A stretch of DNA of 53,336 bases, taken from NCBI RefSeq assembly GCF_001044255.1, contig NZ_JYNX01000023.1, positions 1-53,336 on the forward strand, given 5' to 3'. The position numbers and the translations under genes were made by a program. Each line of letters begins with the position of its first letter. Within the stretch, counting starts at the first letter, position 1. The notes beneath the pieces are model-generated. The model ran no database searches. It was not told where the DNA came from and worked only from the letters and a program-made list of their open reading frames with translations. Shown here one piece after another: positions 9,504-18,333 of this stretch. This DNA is from Mycolicibacterium chubuense. GTDB taxonomy: Bacteria > Actinomycetota > Actinomycetes > Mycobacteriales > Mycobacteriaceae.

Positions 9504-10993
9504 AGTTTCAGGATCTTGCGCACCGCGGGTCTGCGGTGCTCGGGCGCCCGCTCGACCAGCCGGTTCATCAGCCCGGGATCCACCATCGACGTCACCGACA
9601 AAGCGCGCAGCGCAAGGAAGTACACGACGATCGCGGCGGGAATGGACGCCACCAACGAGATCGAACCGCCCCACTGCACGGTGATGAGGTACGCGACCGC
9701 GGCCTGCGCCAGGGCGGCCACGGTGAGAGCGCCGAGCACCCGGTACGGCGGCCGGAACGCCAGACGCCGTGTCACATACCAGGTTTCGACGAGAACGACC
9801 AGCACCTGCGCGATGCCGCGGGACCAGGCGGCGCCCATCAGCCCGAACCGTGGGATCAGCAGGAAACCCAGCACGACGGTGATCGCCAGCCCGGCGGCGT
9901 TCGAGATCACCAGCAGACCGGTCTTGCCGGTGCTGTAGAGCAGATACAAGGTGGTGACGCCGAGGCTGCTGATGGCCGCGGCCACCAGGAGCACCGAGGC
10001 GGCGGGCACCGCGTCGGCGAACGCGTCGCCGAACAGCGCCGGAATCAGCACCGGCGCCACGGCGGCCAGCCCCAGGCACAGCGGCACGATCACCATCGCG
10101 ATCAGCGCCGTCGTCGTCCGGTACAGCCGCAGCATGTGCTCCTCGGCGCCCATGCCGTGCTGTTCGCTGAATCGCGGCAACAGGGCCGACAGCAGCAGCG
10201 GCGGAAGCTGGACCGCCATCTCGGCCACCGTCACCGCGGCGGCGAACAATCCGACCGCGGTCAGGCCGGTGTAGTGCTCGAGGAACACCACCTGGGTGCG
10301 GCCGAACACCAGGCTGCCGATGACGCCCACCGCCCAGCTGCCCAACGCGAATTTCACGACCTCACGGCGCAGCGCCGAGCCGACGCGCGGTTTCTTGCGC
10401 AGCAATCGGAACACCCGGCTCGCCGGCATGAGGTTGCCGGCGATGTAACCGGCGAGCGCCCCCGGAATCCCGAACAGCCACGCGCCCAACGCCATCGTCG
10501 ACACCTTCAGCAGCGCCGAGACGGCCGACAGCTTGGCCACTTCGCCGAAGTGCTGTTCGCCGCGCAGATAGAACAGGTACAGGTCGCCGAGCTTCCAGGA
10601 CACGAACCAGACGGCGGCGACGGTGATGACCACCTCAGGGGAGGTGCCCGCCAGCGCCCCTGTCCCGGGCCCGCACAGGTAGCCGACCAGCACCACGCCG
10701 ACCACCGTCATCGCGGCCATCGAGAACCGCGTGGTCGCCCCGATCAGCCCCTCGGCCTCGTCACTGCGCCCCTCGGCGCGCAGGTTCGGGATGAACCGCT
10801 GCTGCACCACGTCGATCCCGACCGCGGCGATCGTCGCCGCGACCGTCACACACCAGACGACGTAGGCGAACACGCCCAGCCGCTCCGGACCCAGCAGCCG
10901 CGCGACGATCGCGTTGCCGACGAACCCCGCCAGCGCCACCGCGGCTCCGGACGCAAAGCCCAGCAAGGTGTTCCGTGCGAAGCTCGGAGACAT
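9500..10993 (-). CDS. Polysaccharide flippase, MOP/Wzx family
   Basis: This very hydrophobic protein of about 497 residues starts at ATG 10993 (MSPSFARNTLLGFASG), which overlaps the previous stop by one base. It contains the Wzx-like N-terminus with GNAIVARLLGPERLGVFAY and 12-14 predicted membrane segments. Wzx proteins turn lipid-linked oligosaccharide repeat units across the membrane. It is the last gene of the minus-strand unit 14534-9500, behind a BY-kinase-like protein, a polymerase and a GT2, which is a standard Wzx/Wzy set. Confidence in the family is high; the substrate is unknown. Confidence 0.92.
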   Translation of the reverse strand: MSPSFARNTLLGFASGAAVALAGFVGNAIVARLLGPERLGVFAYVVWCVTVAATIAAVGIDVVQQRFIPNLRAEGRSDEAEGLIGATTRFSMAAMTVVGVVLVGYLCGPGTGALAGTSPEVVITVAAVWFVSWKLGDLYLFYLRGEQHFGEVAKLSAVSALLKVSTMALGAWLFGIPGALAGYIAGNLMPASRVFRLLRKKPRVGSALRREVVKFALGSWAVGVIGSLVFGRTQVVFLEHYTGLTAVGLFAAAVTVAEMAVQLPPLLLSALLPRFSEQHGMGAEEHMLRLYRTTTALIAMVIVPLCLGLAAVAPVLIPALFGDAFADAVPAASVLLVAAAISSLGVTTLYLLYSTGKTGLLVISNAAGLAITVVLGFLLIPRFGLMGAAWSRGIAQVLVVLVETWYVTRRLAFRPPYRVLGALTVAALAQAAVAYLITVQWGGSISLVASIPAAIVVYFLALRALSVTSMVDPGLMNRLVERAPEHRRPAVRKILKL

Positions 10994-11880
10994 CAGCGGG
11001 CCTGCTGCTGACGCAGCCGCAGCAGGGACTTGGCCGCGCTGGCCCACGCCAGCGAGCCGGGCCGGCCGTAGCGCACGCCCGCTCTGATCGCCGCCAGCAC
11101 GCCGCGCAGCGATCCCGCCCCCAGGGCCGACCCGACCGCCGAGGTCAGCATGTAATCGCCCCGTACGCGGGGCGATTCACCGGCGAGCTCCCGCCGCCCC
11201 CAGTCGATGTACTCCGCGCTGCGGTCCACCCCGGCCCGCGACACCGACACCGCCGTCCACACGATGTCGACCAGCGGGTCGGGCAGCTGGATGATCGGCA
11301 ACTCCGGAAAGACCCGCCGCACCTCCATCAACCACTTCGGATCGTCATGGATCGATCCCTCGGCCACCGACATCGGCACCGTCTGCACCACGTGGCGAGG
11401 GAACACCAGCGTCGAGGTCTGCACCATGTTGAACGCCTGCCGCTCCCGCATCTCGAACAGATACGGCGCGACCGCTTCGTGCGGACCGATCAGCGTGCGC
11501 GGCCCGACCACAGGTTCGCCGCCCTCGAGAAGGCGGCGGAACCGGCACGACATGATCCACTCGTCGCCCGACGGAGCGGCCGACAACTGCCGCTCCAGCT
11601 TCTCGGGCAGCCACACGTCGTCGTCATCGAGCAGCGCGATCACGGTGCCCGAGGCCGCCTCGATGCCGAGGTGCTTGGCCCGGCTCGGCCCCACCCGCCC
11701 CGGCGTGGTGATCACCCGAATGGCAGCGGAATCGGGGAGGTCAGGCTCTCCGGGCGCGTCGACGACGACGATGACCTCCAACGGCGGAACAGTCTGCGCC
11801 AGAGCGGATTCCACCGCACGCCGCAGACTGGGCCGGACGATGGTCGGGATCACCACGCTGACCGCGGGCGCCGTCGTCAT
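10993..11880 (-). CDS. Glycosyltransferase family 2 (GT-A)
   Basis: The 295-residue protein begins MTTAPAVSVVIPTIVRPSL, the GT2 opening, and has the acidic ALLDDDDVWLPEKLE loop that binds metal and donor. ATG 11880 overlaps the stop of the upstream polymerase gene by four bases, and the gene's own stop overlaps the flippase start by one. The open frame continues far upstream but only as an unrelated run-through of the neighbouring genes. It probably adds one sugar of the repeat unit. No membrane segment is visible. Confidence 0.92.
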   Translation of the reverse strand: MTTAPAVSVVIPTIVRPSLRRAVESALAQTVPPLEVIVVVDAPGEPDLPDSAAIRVITTPGRVGPSRAKHLGIEAASGTVIALLDDDDVWLPEKLERQLSAAPSGDEWIMSCRFRRLLEGGEPVVGPRTLIGPHEAVAPYLFEMRERQAFNMVQTSTLVFPRHVVQTVPMSVAEGSIHDDPKWLMEVRRVFPELPIIQLPDPLVDIVWTAVSVSRAGVDRSAEYIDWGRRELAGESPRVRGDYMLTSAVGSALGAGSLRGVLAAIRAGVRYGRPGSLAWASAAKSLLRLRQQQAR

Positions 11881-13169
11881 ATCGGCGCCTGCGCTACCGG
11901 CCTGCTGTACCGGGACAGGATCAGGATCGCGAAGATCATGCCGCTGATCGGGAAGAGCTGCAGGTTCGGAAGCAGAGCCCACACCGCCTCGGTCGACGCG
12001 GCGACGAAAAACGCCCCCAGGTAACCGAACAACGCGATCTGCTGGTTCGTCGCCGTCAGCGCCCGCGCGGCCAGGATCGCGAGCACGATCACCGGAGCCA
12101 GCACCGCCACGCCGATCAACCCGGACTTCACCAATGTGTCGATGATCAGGTTGTGGCCCGTGCCCACATACGCCCACGCGGCGACGTTGGCGTTCGACTG
12201 AGCGTCGGTGAGGAACCAGTTGACCCCGAGGCCGACCAGCGGGGAGCGCTGCCACTCGGCGAGGCTCGCCACCCACACCGCGGCACGGTCGGTGAACGCG
12301 TGCGGATCCCAGGGCAGGAACGGCAGGACGAACATCGTCGTCGCGGTGACACTGACGAACACGGTGCCGGCGAACCGCACGTTGACCATCGACCGGATCC
12401 GGCAGGCCGACCACCACAGCAGCACCAGCGCCGCCGCGATCACCGCGGTCCGTGACGCCGACGCGAGGATCGTGGTGAACAGGACGGCGCCGCAGAACAG
12501 CTGCCATCGCAGCCCACGGATCAACGGCACCAGCGAGAAGGCCACCGCGCAATACATTCCGAGCACGTTGCCGTGGCCGAACGGCCCGGCCAGCTCCCAG
12601 CCGGCGATGATCGCCTTCTCCGAGACGATGTTGTACATCATGTAGTCCGGCGCGATGAGCCCGCCGATCAGTGAGTACACGCCGATACCGGTGGCCAGGA
12701 CGGGCAACCACTTCAGCGCGTCGATCGAGGCCCCGGTCTTCCACAGCGCGACGACGAACAGGTTCGCCAGCAGGATCTTCGGGACGTCGGCCGTCGGCGG
12801 CGGTGACGGGCTGAGGATGTAGGGCACGTCGACCGCGAGCAGCAGGATCAGCAGGCCCACGATGCCGCGGTCCGGACGGCCGCGAGTCAGCAGCACCACG
12901 GCGGAGGTGTAGGCGAGCAGCACCGCCGATCCACCCAGGCGGGCGAGGTGGGCCAGCGGGACCTCCGAGGAGCCTGCGGAATCCTCGAGCGGCGGCAGGT
13001 CCGGCGAATGCTTGACGAAGACGTGGTTGATGGCCTCCGGAACGACGACCAGAGCGATCGCCAGGATGATCAGCCAGGTCAGCGCGTGGCGTTCCAGACG
13101 CGGATAGCGCACCCCGGCGTTCGGCGCGTCCAGACCCGTGGGGGCCGGCGCGAACACGGTGTGGCGCAT
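11877..13169 (-). CDS. O-antigen ligase/polymerase-like membrane protein (Wzy/WaaL)
   Basis: The 430-residue polytopic membrane protein has about ten hydrophobic segments and a large loop with WQRSPLVGLGVNWFL and GTGHNLIIDTLVKSGLIG, the H-N motif of the Wzy_C/O-antigen ligase family. In Wzx/Wzy pathways such a protein polymerises repeat units on the outer face of the membrane. The start at 13169 follows a GAGG-containing site. Twelve bases separate it from the stop of the BY-kinase-like gene and its stop overlaps the GT2 start, so it sits inside the operon. Polymerase versus ligase cannot be told from sequence. Confidence 0.88.
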   Translation of the reverse strand: MRHTVFAPAPTGLDAPNAGVRYPRLERHALTWLIILAIALVVVPEAINHVFVKHSPDLPPLEDSAGSSEVPLAHLARLGGSAVLLAYTSAVVLLTRGRPDRGIVGLLILLLAVDVPYILSPSPPPTADVPKILLANLFVVALWKTGASIDALKWLPVLATGIGVYSLIGGLIAPDYMMYNIVSEKAIIAGWELAGPFGHGNVLGMYCAVAFSLVPLIRGLRWQLFCGAVLFTTILASASRTAVIAAALVLLWWSACRIRSMVNVRFAGTVFVSVTATTMFVLPFLPWDPHAFTDRAAVWVASLAEWQRSPLVGLGVNWFLTDAQSNANVAAWAYVGTGHNLIIDTLVKSGLIGVAVLAPVIVLAILAARALTATNQQIALFGYLGAFFVAASTEAVWALLPNLQLFPISGMIFAILILSRYSRPVAQAPI

Positions 13170-13181
13170 GACCTCGCCCGC

Positions 13182-14534
13182 TTATCTCTGATGCGCGCCG
13201 AGGCGCCGGGCGCGGCCGCCGCGGGCGGCCTTGCCGGCGGGGACCATCACGACGGCCCCGACCAAAGGCGCACCCGCGCGCTTCAACGTGGCGACGGTGG
13301 CGGCGAGCTGCTTGCGGGCGCTGTGCCCGTAGCGCACGACGAGCAGCACGCCCTGCACCGAGGCGCTGAGGATCGCCGCGTCCTTGACCTCCAGCGGCGG
13401 CGAATCGAGCACGACGTAGTCGAAGCGACCGCTCAACTGCTCGAGCAGATTTCGGAATCTCTGAGTGCCGAGGACCTCGGTGGGGTTGGCGGAGACCTCG
13501 CCGGCGGCGAGCACTGACACTCCCGCGTACCGCGTCTGCTGCAGCGCGGCCGACAGCTCCGCGCCGCCGCCCAGCACGGTGCTCACACCCACCTCCCCCG
13601 GCACGTCCAGGCACGACGCGACCCGGGGCCGTCGCAGGTCGGTGTCGACGACGACCACCGAGTGGTCGGCCTCCGCCAGTGCGAGCGCGAGATTGACCGC
13701 GGTGGTGGTGCGCCCCTCGCCGGCCACCGAACTCGCGACCAGCAGCACGCGAGGCCCGGGCTCGACTTCGAGAGACTGCAGATTGGTCCGCAGTTCGCGG
13801 AACGCATCGGCGACCGTCGCGTCGTCACGCCCGAACGCGACCAGCGGTCCGTCGCCGTGGCCGGCCTCGACGGGGATCTCGCCGACCACCCCGACGCCCG
13901 TGGCGCTCTCCACCATCTCCGGGCGCCTGACCGTGGGGTCGAGACGATCCCGCACCAGAGCGGCCAGCACGCCGAGCAGCAGCCCGACCACGCCCGCGAC
14001 GCCCAGCGTGCGCGCCTTGTTCGGCGACACCGGATCCTCGGAGACGCCGGCACGCTGCTGGACGACGACCTGCGCGTTCGGCCGGGCGCCGAGATCCGGC
14101 GTCTCCAGCGCGGCGGCCATCACCACGAATTCGTCGGACAGGGTGTTGGCGATGTCGCGGGCCCGCGTCGGCGAGGAGTCCTGCACGGTCACGTCGATCA
14201 GCACGGTGTCCGTCGGCGCGACCGCGGTGACCTCGGCCTGCAACTCGGCGGCGGTCATGTCGAGGCCGAGCTTGTCGATCGTGCGCTGCGCCAGCAGCGC
14301 GCCCTGCAGCAGCTGGGTGTAGGACAGCACGCGACGTTGGGCGAACAGTCCGCCGTCGTTGGTCTGTGTGTTGGTGCCGTCAGAGGTGGTCGACACGAAC
14401 AGCCGCGTCGTCGCCTGATATTGCGGTGCGGCGAGCAACAGATAACCGACCGCACCGAGGACGGCGATGAGGAAAACGCCGCAAATGATTTTCCAGCGGG
14501 TCCGCAGAATCCGCGTGAAGTCCTGGTACGTCAA
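13182..14534 (-). CDS. Polysaccharide co-polymerase/BY-kinase-like protein with altered Walker A
   Basis: A TTG start at 14534 behind AAAGG opens a 450-residue protein. Residues 1-35 and about 177-195 are membrane segments flanking a Wzz-like extracellular region. The C-terminal part is a P-loop kinase domain: Walker A reads SSVAGEGRTTTAV with Arg275 (codon CGC) where lysine is expected, Walker A' is VVVVDTDLRRP (D297, D299), and Walker B is YVVLDSPP (D377). The C-terminal tail is Arg/Gly-rich and has no tyrosine cluster. It should control chain length or export, but kinase activity is doubtful. It is first in the operon 14534-9500. Confidence 0.85.
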   Translation of the reverse strand: MTYQDFTRILRTRWKIICGVFLIAVLGAVGYLLLAAPQYQATTRLFVSTTSDGTNTQTNDGGLFAQRRVLSYTQLLQGALLAQRTIDKLGLDMTAAELQAEVTAVAPTDTVLIDVTVQDSSPTRARDIANTLSDEFVVMAAALETPDLGARPNAQVVVQQRAGVSEDPVSPNKARTLGVAGVVGLLLGVLAALVRDRLDPTVRRPEMVESATGVGVVGEIPVEAGHGDGPLVAFGRDDATVADAFRELRTNLQSLEVEPGPRVLLVASSVAGEGRTTTAVNLALALAEADHSVVVVDTDLRRPRVASCLDVPGEVGVSTVLGGGAELSAALQQTRYAGVSVLAAGEVSANPTEVLGTQRFRNLLEQLSGRFDYVVLDSPPLEVKDAAILSASVQGVLLVVRYGHSARKQLAATVATLKRAGAPLVGAVVMVPAGKAARGGRARRLGAHQR

Positions 14535-14886
14535 TGGTGACCTTTCAACGCAGCGACCTTTCCCCGTGCGCGCCGTTCACGCGTCACCCGAGCACACCGG
14601 TGCGCTCACGCTATCTCAGTTGCCGTAGCTCTGACGGTGATACGCCGCACCCGTTCGATCACGGATTCGCCGCGAAATACCGTGATGTAACGGCCGATCG
14701 ATATCACGTCCACCCTGCTGTTACGCCGGTATAGTCCTACCACTGTTGCCCTTTTGGAGCTCGATGGCGGGAAAGTAGAAAACGCGTGCGACGACGATCG
14801 ACTTCCTCCCCTTCCGCGCAAATGTCGCTGTACGTCCGCGCTTTCGCCGAGGTGTCGGAAACAATCGCTACCGACGGAGATCGGTG
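14535..14886. promoter_or_regulatory. Divergent promoter region of the polysaccharide locus (352 bases)
   Basis: The region separates the BY-kinase operon (minus) from the BcsB-like gene (plus). It holds the composite palindrome at 14658-14686 and a TATAGT hexamer at 14730-14735 that could be a plus-strand -10 box, without a clear -35. No gene is supported here, although short open frames exist. Confidence 0.5.
14658..14686. promoter_or_regulatory. Candidate operator, copy 2 (composite palindrome)
   Basis: The site has ATCAC, three bases, TTCGCCGCGAA (14666-14676), five bases, GTGAT. The outer arms extend to a perfect ATCACGG/CCGTGAT pair. It shares core, flanks and 3' spacing with the site at 7448-7477. 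It lies about 125 bases before the BY-kinase start and 200 bases before the BcsB-like start, suited to co-regulation of both units. Confidence 0.55.
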
Positions 14887-16854
14887 ATGCCGCGTCGGCC
14901 GCTGTCGGCGATCCTGCTGTCGGTGGCAATGGTCCTCGCCCCAGCAATAGCGTTCACACCGGTGATCGCGATCGGGCATGCTCAACCCAGCAACACCGCT
15001 GACCAAACGCCGGCAGTCACGCTGGCGTGGCGGACGCTCGGGGTGAACGACGGCCTCTATCTGGGCCCGGACAGTCCCACCAGCGTCACCGTGCCCGCGC
15101 CCGCCGGCCTGACGGCCTCGCGGCTGCTGGGCACGATCCAGGCGCCGATGAACGTCGACGCCGGTTTCCTCGAGATCACCGACGCCAACGGGACATTGCT
15201 CACCAGCATCCCGCTCCCGCCGGCGGCCACCGCACCGCCGCAGACTCCCCTCGACGTCGACATCTCCGCGGCGCCGGCCCGCTCGTCCTCGGTCACCCTC
15301 ACCTTCACGCTGCGCGCCACCGACAACCGCGACGGCTTCTGCGGACCTCTCCAGCAGCTCGCCCTCAGCGGCCTGTCGACGGTCTTCACCGGCGCCGAAG
15401 TGCCCGCCAGCACCGTCGCCACCTTCTTCCCCCCGGTGCTCGAACGGGTCAGCATCTACACCCCCACCGATGCCAACACCGCCGAACAACAGTCGGTGCT
15501 GTCCCTCGTCTCGACGTTGACCCGGCTCTACCACTCGCAGCCACTGGCCGTCGACGTCATCACCCAGCCCCGCGGCGCGACGCCGCCGCCCGCCGGGCAG
15601 TTCGCGCGCACCGTCGTCGTCGAGTCCGGCGGCCGGGCCGGCTTGACGGTGGAGGCGCCCGGAAGCCCGGACGCCCGCCTGCGGGTCAGCGGCAACGGCG
15701 ACGAACTGACCACGCAGGTCGGGCTGCTCGTCAACCAGTTGCAGACACTCGTGCAGACGCCCAGCGCCCGCGTCGAACAGGCCGGCGCCGGCCCGACGCT
15801 GAGCGGCGACACCTTCACGTTCGATCAGCTCAAGATGTCCGGCAAGACGGACGTGCTGCGCACCGGCACCGTCACCGTCGGCGTGGACCGCTCGGCGTTG
15901 GGCATCGGCCGCGTGGACGCGGTCAGTGTGCACCTGCTCGCCGACTACACCCCGGTACCCACCGACGATGCGGCCAGCATCGTCATCCGGTCCAACGACC
16001 GGGTGCTGTACCGGGCCGCGCTCAACGACAGCGGCCGCCTCGACGCGACGTTCGACGTGCAGGGCAAGGCGCTGACGCAGTACCTCGGTCTCGACATGGC
16101 GCTGACCTACACCCCGCACCAGACCTGCGGTCCGCTGATCGCCCCGATCACCTTCCAGGTCGATCCGACGTCGACACTGACGCTGCGCCGCGGCGGCACT
16201 CCCACAGGCGGATTCACCTCTCTCCCATCAGAATTCAGCCCCAGCTTCATGGTCGCGATGGACGGCAGCAATCCCGGCCAGCTGGTCTACGCCGCCCGCA
16301 TCATCAACGCCATCGCGCGGCTGACCAGTCAGCAGCTGACGCCTCAGGTGGTCGACGTGCAGACCGCGGCGGATTCGCGCTCGGGTGCGCTGATCGTCGC
16401 GAAGTCCTCCGCCATCGCCGACACCACCCTCGATCCGCCCGTCGGCGGTGACGCCGCGACCGTCGACATCGGCCTGCCGACCGAACTGCGCGCCGACATC
16501 GCCGACGGCCTCGGGTTGGTGCAGGCCTTCGCCGACCAGGCGCGTGGGCGCACCGTCGTGCTGGTCACCACCACCGACGACTGGCGGCTGATCGACCCGC
16601 TGCTCGACTACATCGACCGCCAGCAGGGCGGCTGGTCGGCCCTCACCGGTGACGTGCTCGCCGCCGGGGCGGCCGGCGTGCCGACGAACGTCGCGGTGCG
16701 GGCGGGCGACCCTCAGGCCGCTGCCGAAGCCCCGGCCGCGGCGGCGCAGAAATCGTGGGTACCGCTCGCGGTCGCGGCGGCGGCGATCCTGGCCGTCATC
16801 GCGTTGGCAGCTGTGCTGCTGTCGCGCCGACGCGGCACGGCTGCCCGGAAGTAA
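14887..16854 (+). CDS. BcsB-like exported membrane-anchored protein
   Basis: ATG 14887 lies seven bases after GGAG; a GTG three bases earlier is too close. The 655-residue protein has a signal peptide (hydrophobic to about residue 30), a long beta-rich exported region with LTFTLRATDNRDGFCG and LALTYTPHQTCG segments, and a single C-terminal membrane helix ending in basic residues (LLSRRRG). This is the layout of BcsB, the periplasmic partner of cellulose synthase BcsA that guides the growing glucan. No BcsA-like synthase is in the window. It may instead support export of the polysaccharide made here. The family call is moderate. Confidence 0.75.
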   Translation: MPRRPLSAILLSVAMVLAPAIAFTPVIAIGHAQPSNTADQTPAVTLAWRTLGVNDGLYLGPDSPTSVTVPAPAGLTASRLLGTIQAPMNVDAGFLEITDANGTLLTSIPLPPAATAPPQTPLDVDISAAPARSSSVTLTFTLRATDNRDGFCGPLQQLALSGLSTVFTGAEVPASTVATFFPPVLERVSIYTPTDANTAEQQSVLSLVSTLTRLYHSQPLAVDVITQPRGATPPPAGQFARTVVVESGGRAGLTVEAPGSPDARLRVSGNGDELTTQVGLLVNQLQTLVQTPSARVEQAGAGPTLSGDTFTFDQLKMSGKTDVLRTGTVTVGVDRSALGIGRVDAVSVHLLADYTPVPTDDAASIVIRSNDRVLYRAALNDSGRLDATFDVQGKALTQYLGLDMALTYTPHQTCGPLIAPITFQVDPTSTLTLRRGGTPTGGFTSLPSEFSPSFMVAMDGSNPGQLVYAARIINAIARLTSQQLTPQVVDVQTAADSRSGALIVAKSSAIADTTLDPPVGGDAATVDIGLPTELRADIADGLGLVQAFADQARGRTVVLVTTTDDWRLIDPLLDYIDRQQGGWSALTGDVLAAGAAGVPTNVAVRAGDPQAAAEAPAAAAQKSWVPLAVAAAAILAVIALAAVLLSRRRGTAARK

Positions 16855-16876
16855 CCCCCCTTCCCGAACCCCGGGC

Positions 16877-16890
16877 GTGACTCAGATCAC
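16877..16890. promoter_or_regulatory. CRP-like palindrome GTGA-N6-TCAC
   Basis: GTGA (16877-16880), six bases, TCAC (16887-16890) reproduces the half-site spacing of mycobacterial CRP sites. It lies about 80 bases before the acyltransferase start at 16969, in a short intergenic region. Only the half-sites are conserved, so this is a candidate. Confidence 0.4.
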
Positions 16891-16968
16891 TGTGTATTGC
16901 CGTAGAACCAGCTGTGGTTCATCAGCGATCATCTGACGTAGCCGCATAATGACCACCGGGGGGATGTC

Positions 16969-18243
16969 ATGGTTACTGCGCTGGACCGTTTTCGGGAATC
17001 GTCGTCACGTCGTCGTCGACGTGCAGAACGAGCAAACTATCGTCTGGACATTCAGGGTTTGCGAGCTGTGGCCGTTCTGGCTGTGCTGGCCGCCCACCTC
17101 ACCGGCTGGCCGCGCGGCGGCTTCGTCGGTATCGACGTCTTCTTCGTGATCTCCGGGTTCTTCGTCACCGACATGTTGCTGCGCAGTGCCGAACCCACCG
17201 GAACCGTGTCCCTGGGCCGCTTCTGGCTCGACCGGGCCCGCCGCATCCTGCCCACCGCCATCGCCGTCCTGATCGCCACCTACGTCGCGTCGCTGATCCT
17301 GCTGCCCGACCGCGCCCGCGACATCGGCATCGACGCCCTGTTCTCGTTCGCCTTCCTCGCCAACTGGCACTTCGCCGCACAGGGCGCCGAACCCGACTCC
17401 CCGCTGCAGCACTACTGGCCGCTGTCCATCGAGGAGCAGTTCTATCTGCTGTGGCCGCTACTGATCCTCGCGGTCACCGCGCTGGTCGTCCGCCGGGCCT
17501 GGAGCCGCGACCGCTGGGTCGGCCTGGTCGCCGCCACCAGCGGCCTGCTCACCGCCGCGTCCCTGGCCTGGGCCACCTACCAGACCGCGGTCTCCCCGCA
17601 CAGCGCCTTCTACAACACCTTCGCCCGCGCCTGGGAGCTCGGCGTCGGCGCCCTGCTCGCCACCGCCGTCGCCGTCCTCACCACCACCCCGGTCTGGTTG
17701 CGCCCGCTGCTGTCCTGGGCCGGGGTCGCGCTCATCGCCGCCGGCCTGGTCCTCATCGCCCCCGACTCCGCCGGCTTCCCCGTCCCCTGGGCCCTGCTCC
17801 CCGTCGCCGGCGCCGCAATGGTGATCGCCGCCGGCGTCGGCAGCGAACCGATGTTCCAGCCCCTGCTGCGCAACCAGGCAGCCACCTACCTCGGCGACCT
17901 CTCCTACGCGCTCTACCTGGTGCACTGGCCCGTCATCGTCCTGCTCGGCACCGTGATGGACACCAGCGTCTACTTTTACGCCGGCGCGCTGGCCCTGTCC
18001 TTCGGCCTGGCCATCGCCTGCCACCACTTCCTGGAAAACCCGCTGCGCCACGGCAGTTGGGGCGCCATCCAGCAGGCCCGCGAAGACATGCGGCACGGCC
18101 TCTACCACGTCGAGCGATCCACCAAGATCGCCGCCGTCGCCGCACTGGTGCTGATCACCTTGTCCGTCATCACCTTTGCCGCCCGCCCCGACCGCTACGA
18201 ACAGACCCACCCCGCCCTGCCCTGCTGCGGCCATCTCGAGTAA
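16969..18243 (+). CDS. Acyltransferase 3 family membrane protein
   Basis: This 424-residue integral membrane protein starts at ATG 16969 behind a run of G. It shows the family hallmarks: YRLDIQGLRAVAVLAVLAAH with the conserved R and H, GGFVGIDVFFVISGFFVT, FWLDRARRILP and HYWPLSIEEQFYLLWP. About ten membrane segments follow. Acyltransferase 3 proteins put acetyl or other acyl groups on sugars. The C-terminal SGNH domain found in some members is absent. Position after the BcsB-like gene suggests it acylates the locus polysaccharide. Confidence 0.92.
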   Translation: MVTALDRFRESSSRRRRRAERANYRLDIQGLRAVAVLAVLAAHLTGWPRGGFVGIDVFFVISGFFVTDMLLRSAEPTGTVSLGRFWLDRARRILPTAIAVLIATYVASLILLPDRARDIGIDALFSFAFLANWHFAAQGAEPDSPLQHYWPLSIEEQFYLLWPLLILAVTALVVRRAWSRDRWVGLVAATSGLLTAASLAWATYQTAVSPHSAFYNTFARAWELGVGALLATAVAVLTTTPVWLRPLLSWAGVALIAAGLVLIAPDSAGFPVPWALLPVAGAAMVIAAGVGSEPMFQPLLRNQAATYLGDLSYALYLVHWPVIVLLGTVMDTSVYFYAGALALSFGLAIACHHFLENPLRHGSWGAIQQAREDMRHGLYHVERSTKIAAVAALVLITLSVITFAARPDRYEQTHPALPCCGHLE

Positions 18244-18333
18244 CGACCACGCAACATCTCGGCGCAGGGTTTGCCCCGGCAGCCATAAGCCTGGTTAGGC
18301 TGGACGTCAAAACCCCGAAAAACAAGGCGAACC

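Noticed and set aside
9536-11011. Plus-strand open frame of 491 codons opposite the flippase
   Set aside because: Low-complexity Gln/Arg/His translation with no motif; the minus-strand membrane protein explains the region.
10993-13614. Single minus-strand frame of 873 codons covering the GT2 and beyond
   Set aside because: Only its last 295 codons resemble a protein family. The rest is a shifted reading of the polymerase and BY-kinase genes, and ATG 11880 overlaps the polymerase stop as in the other coupled pairs.
14754-15002. Small plus-strand gene before the BcsB-like gene
   Set aside because: It runs into the BcsB-like gene in another frame and has no coding features.
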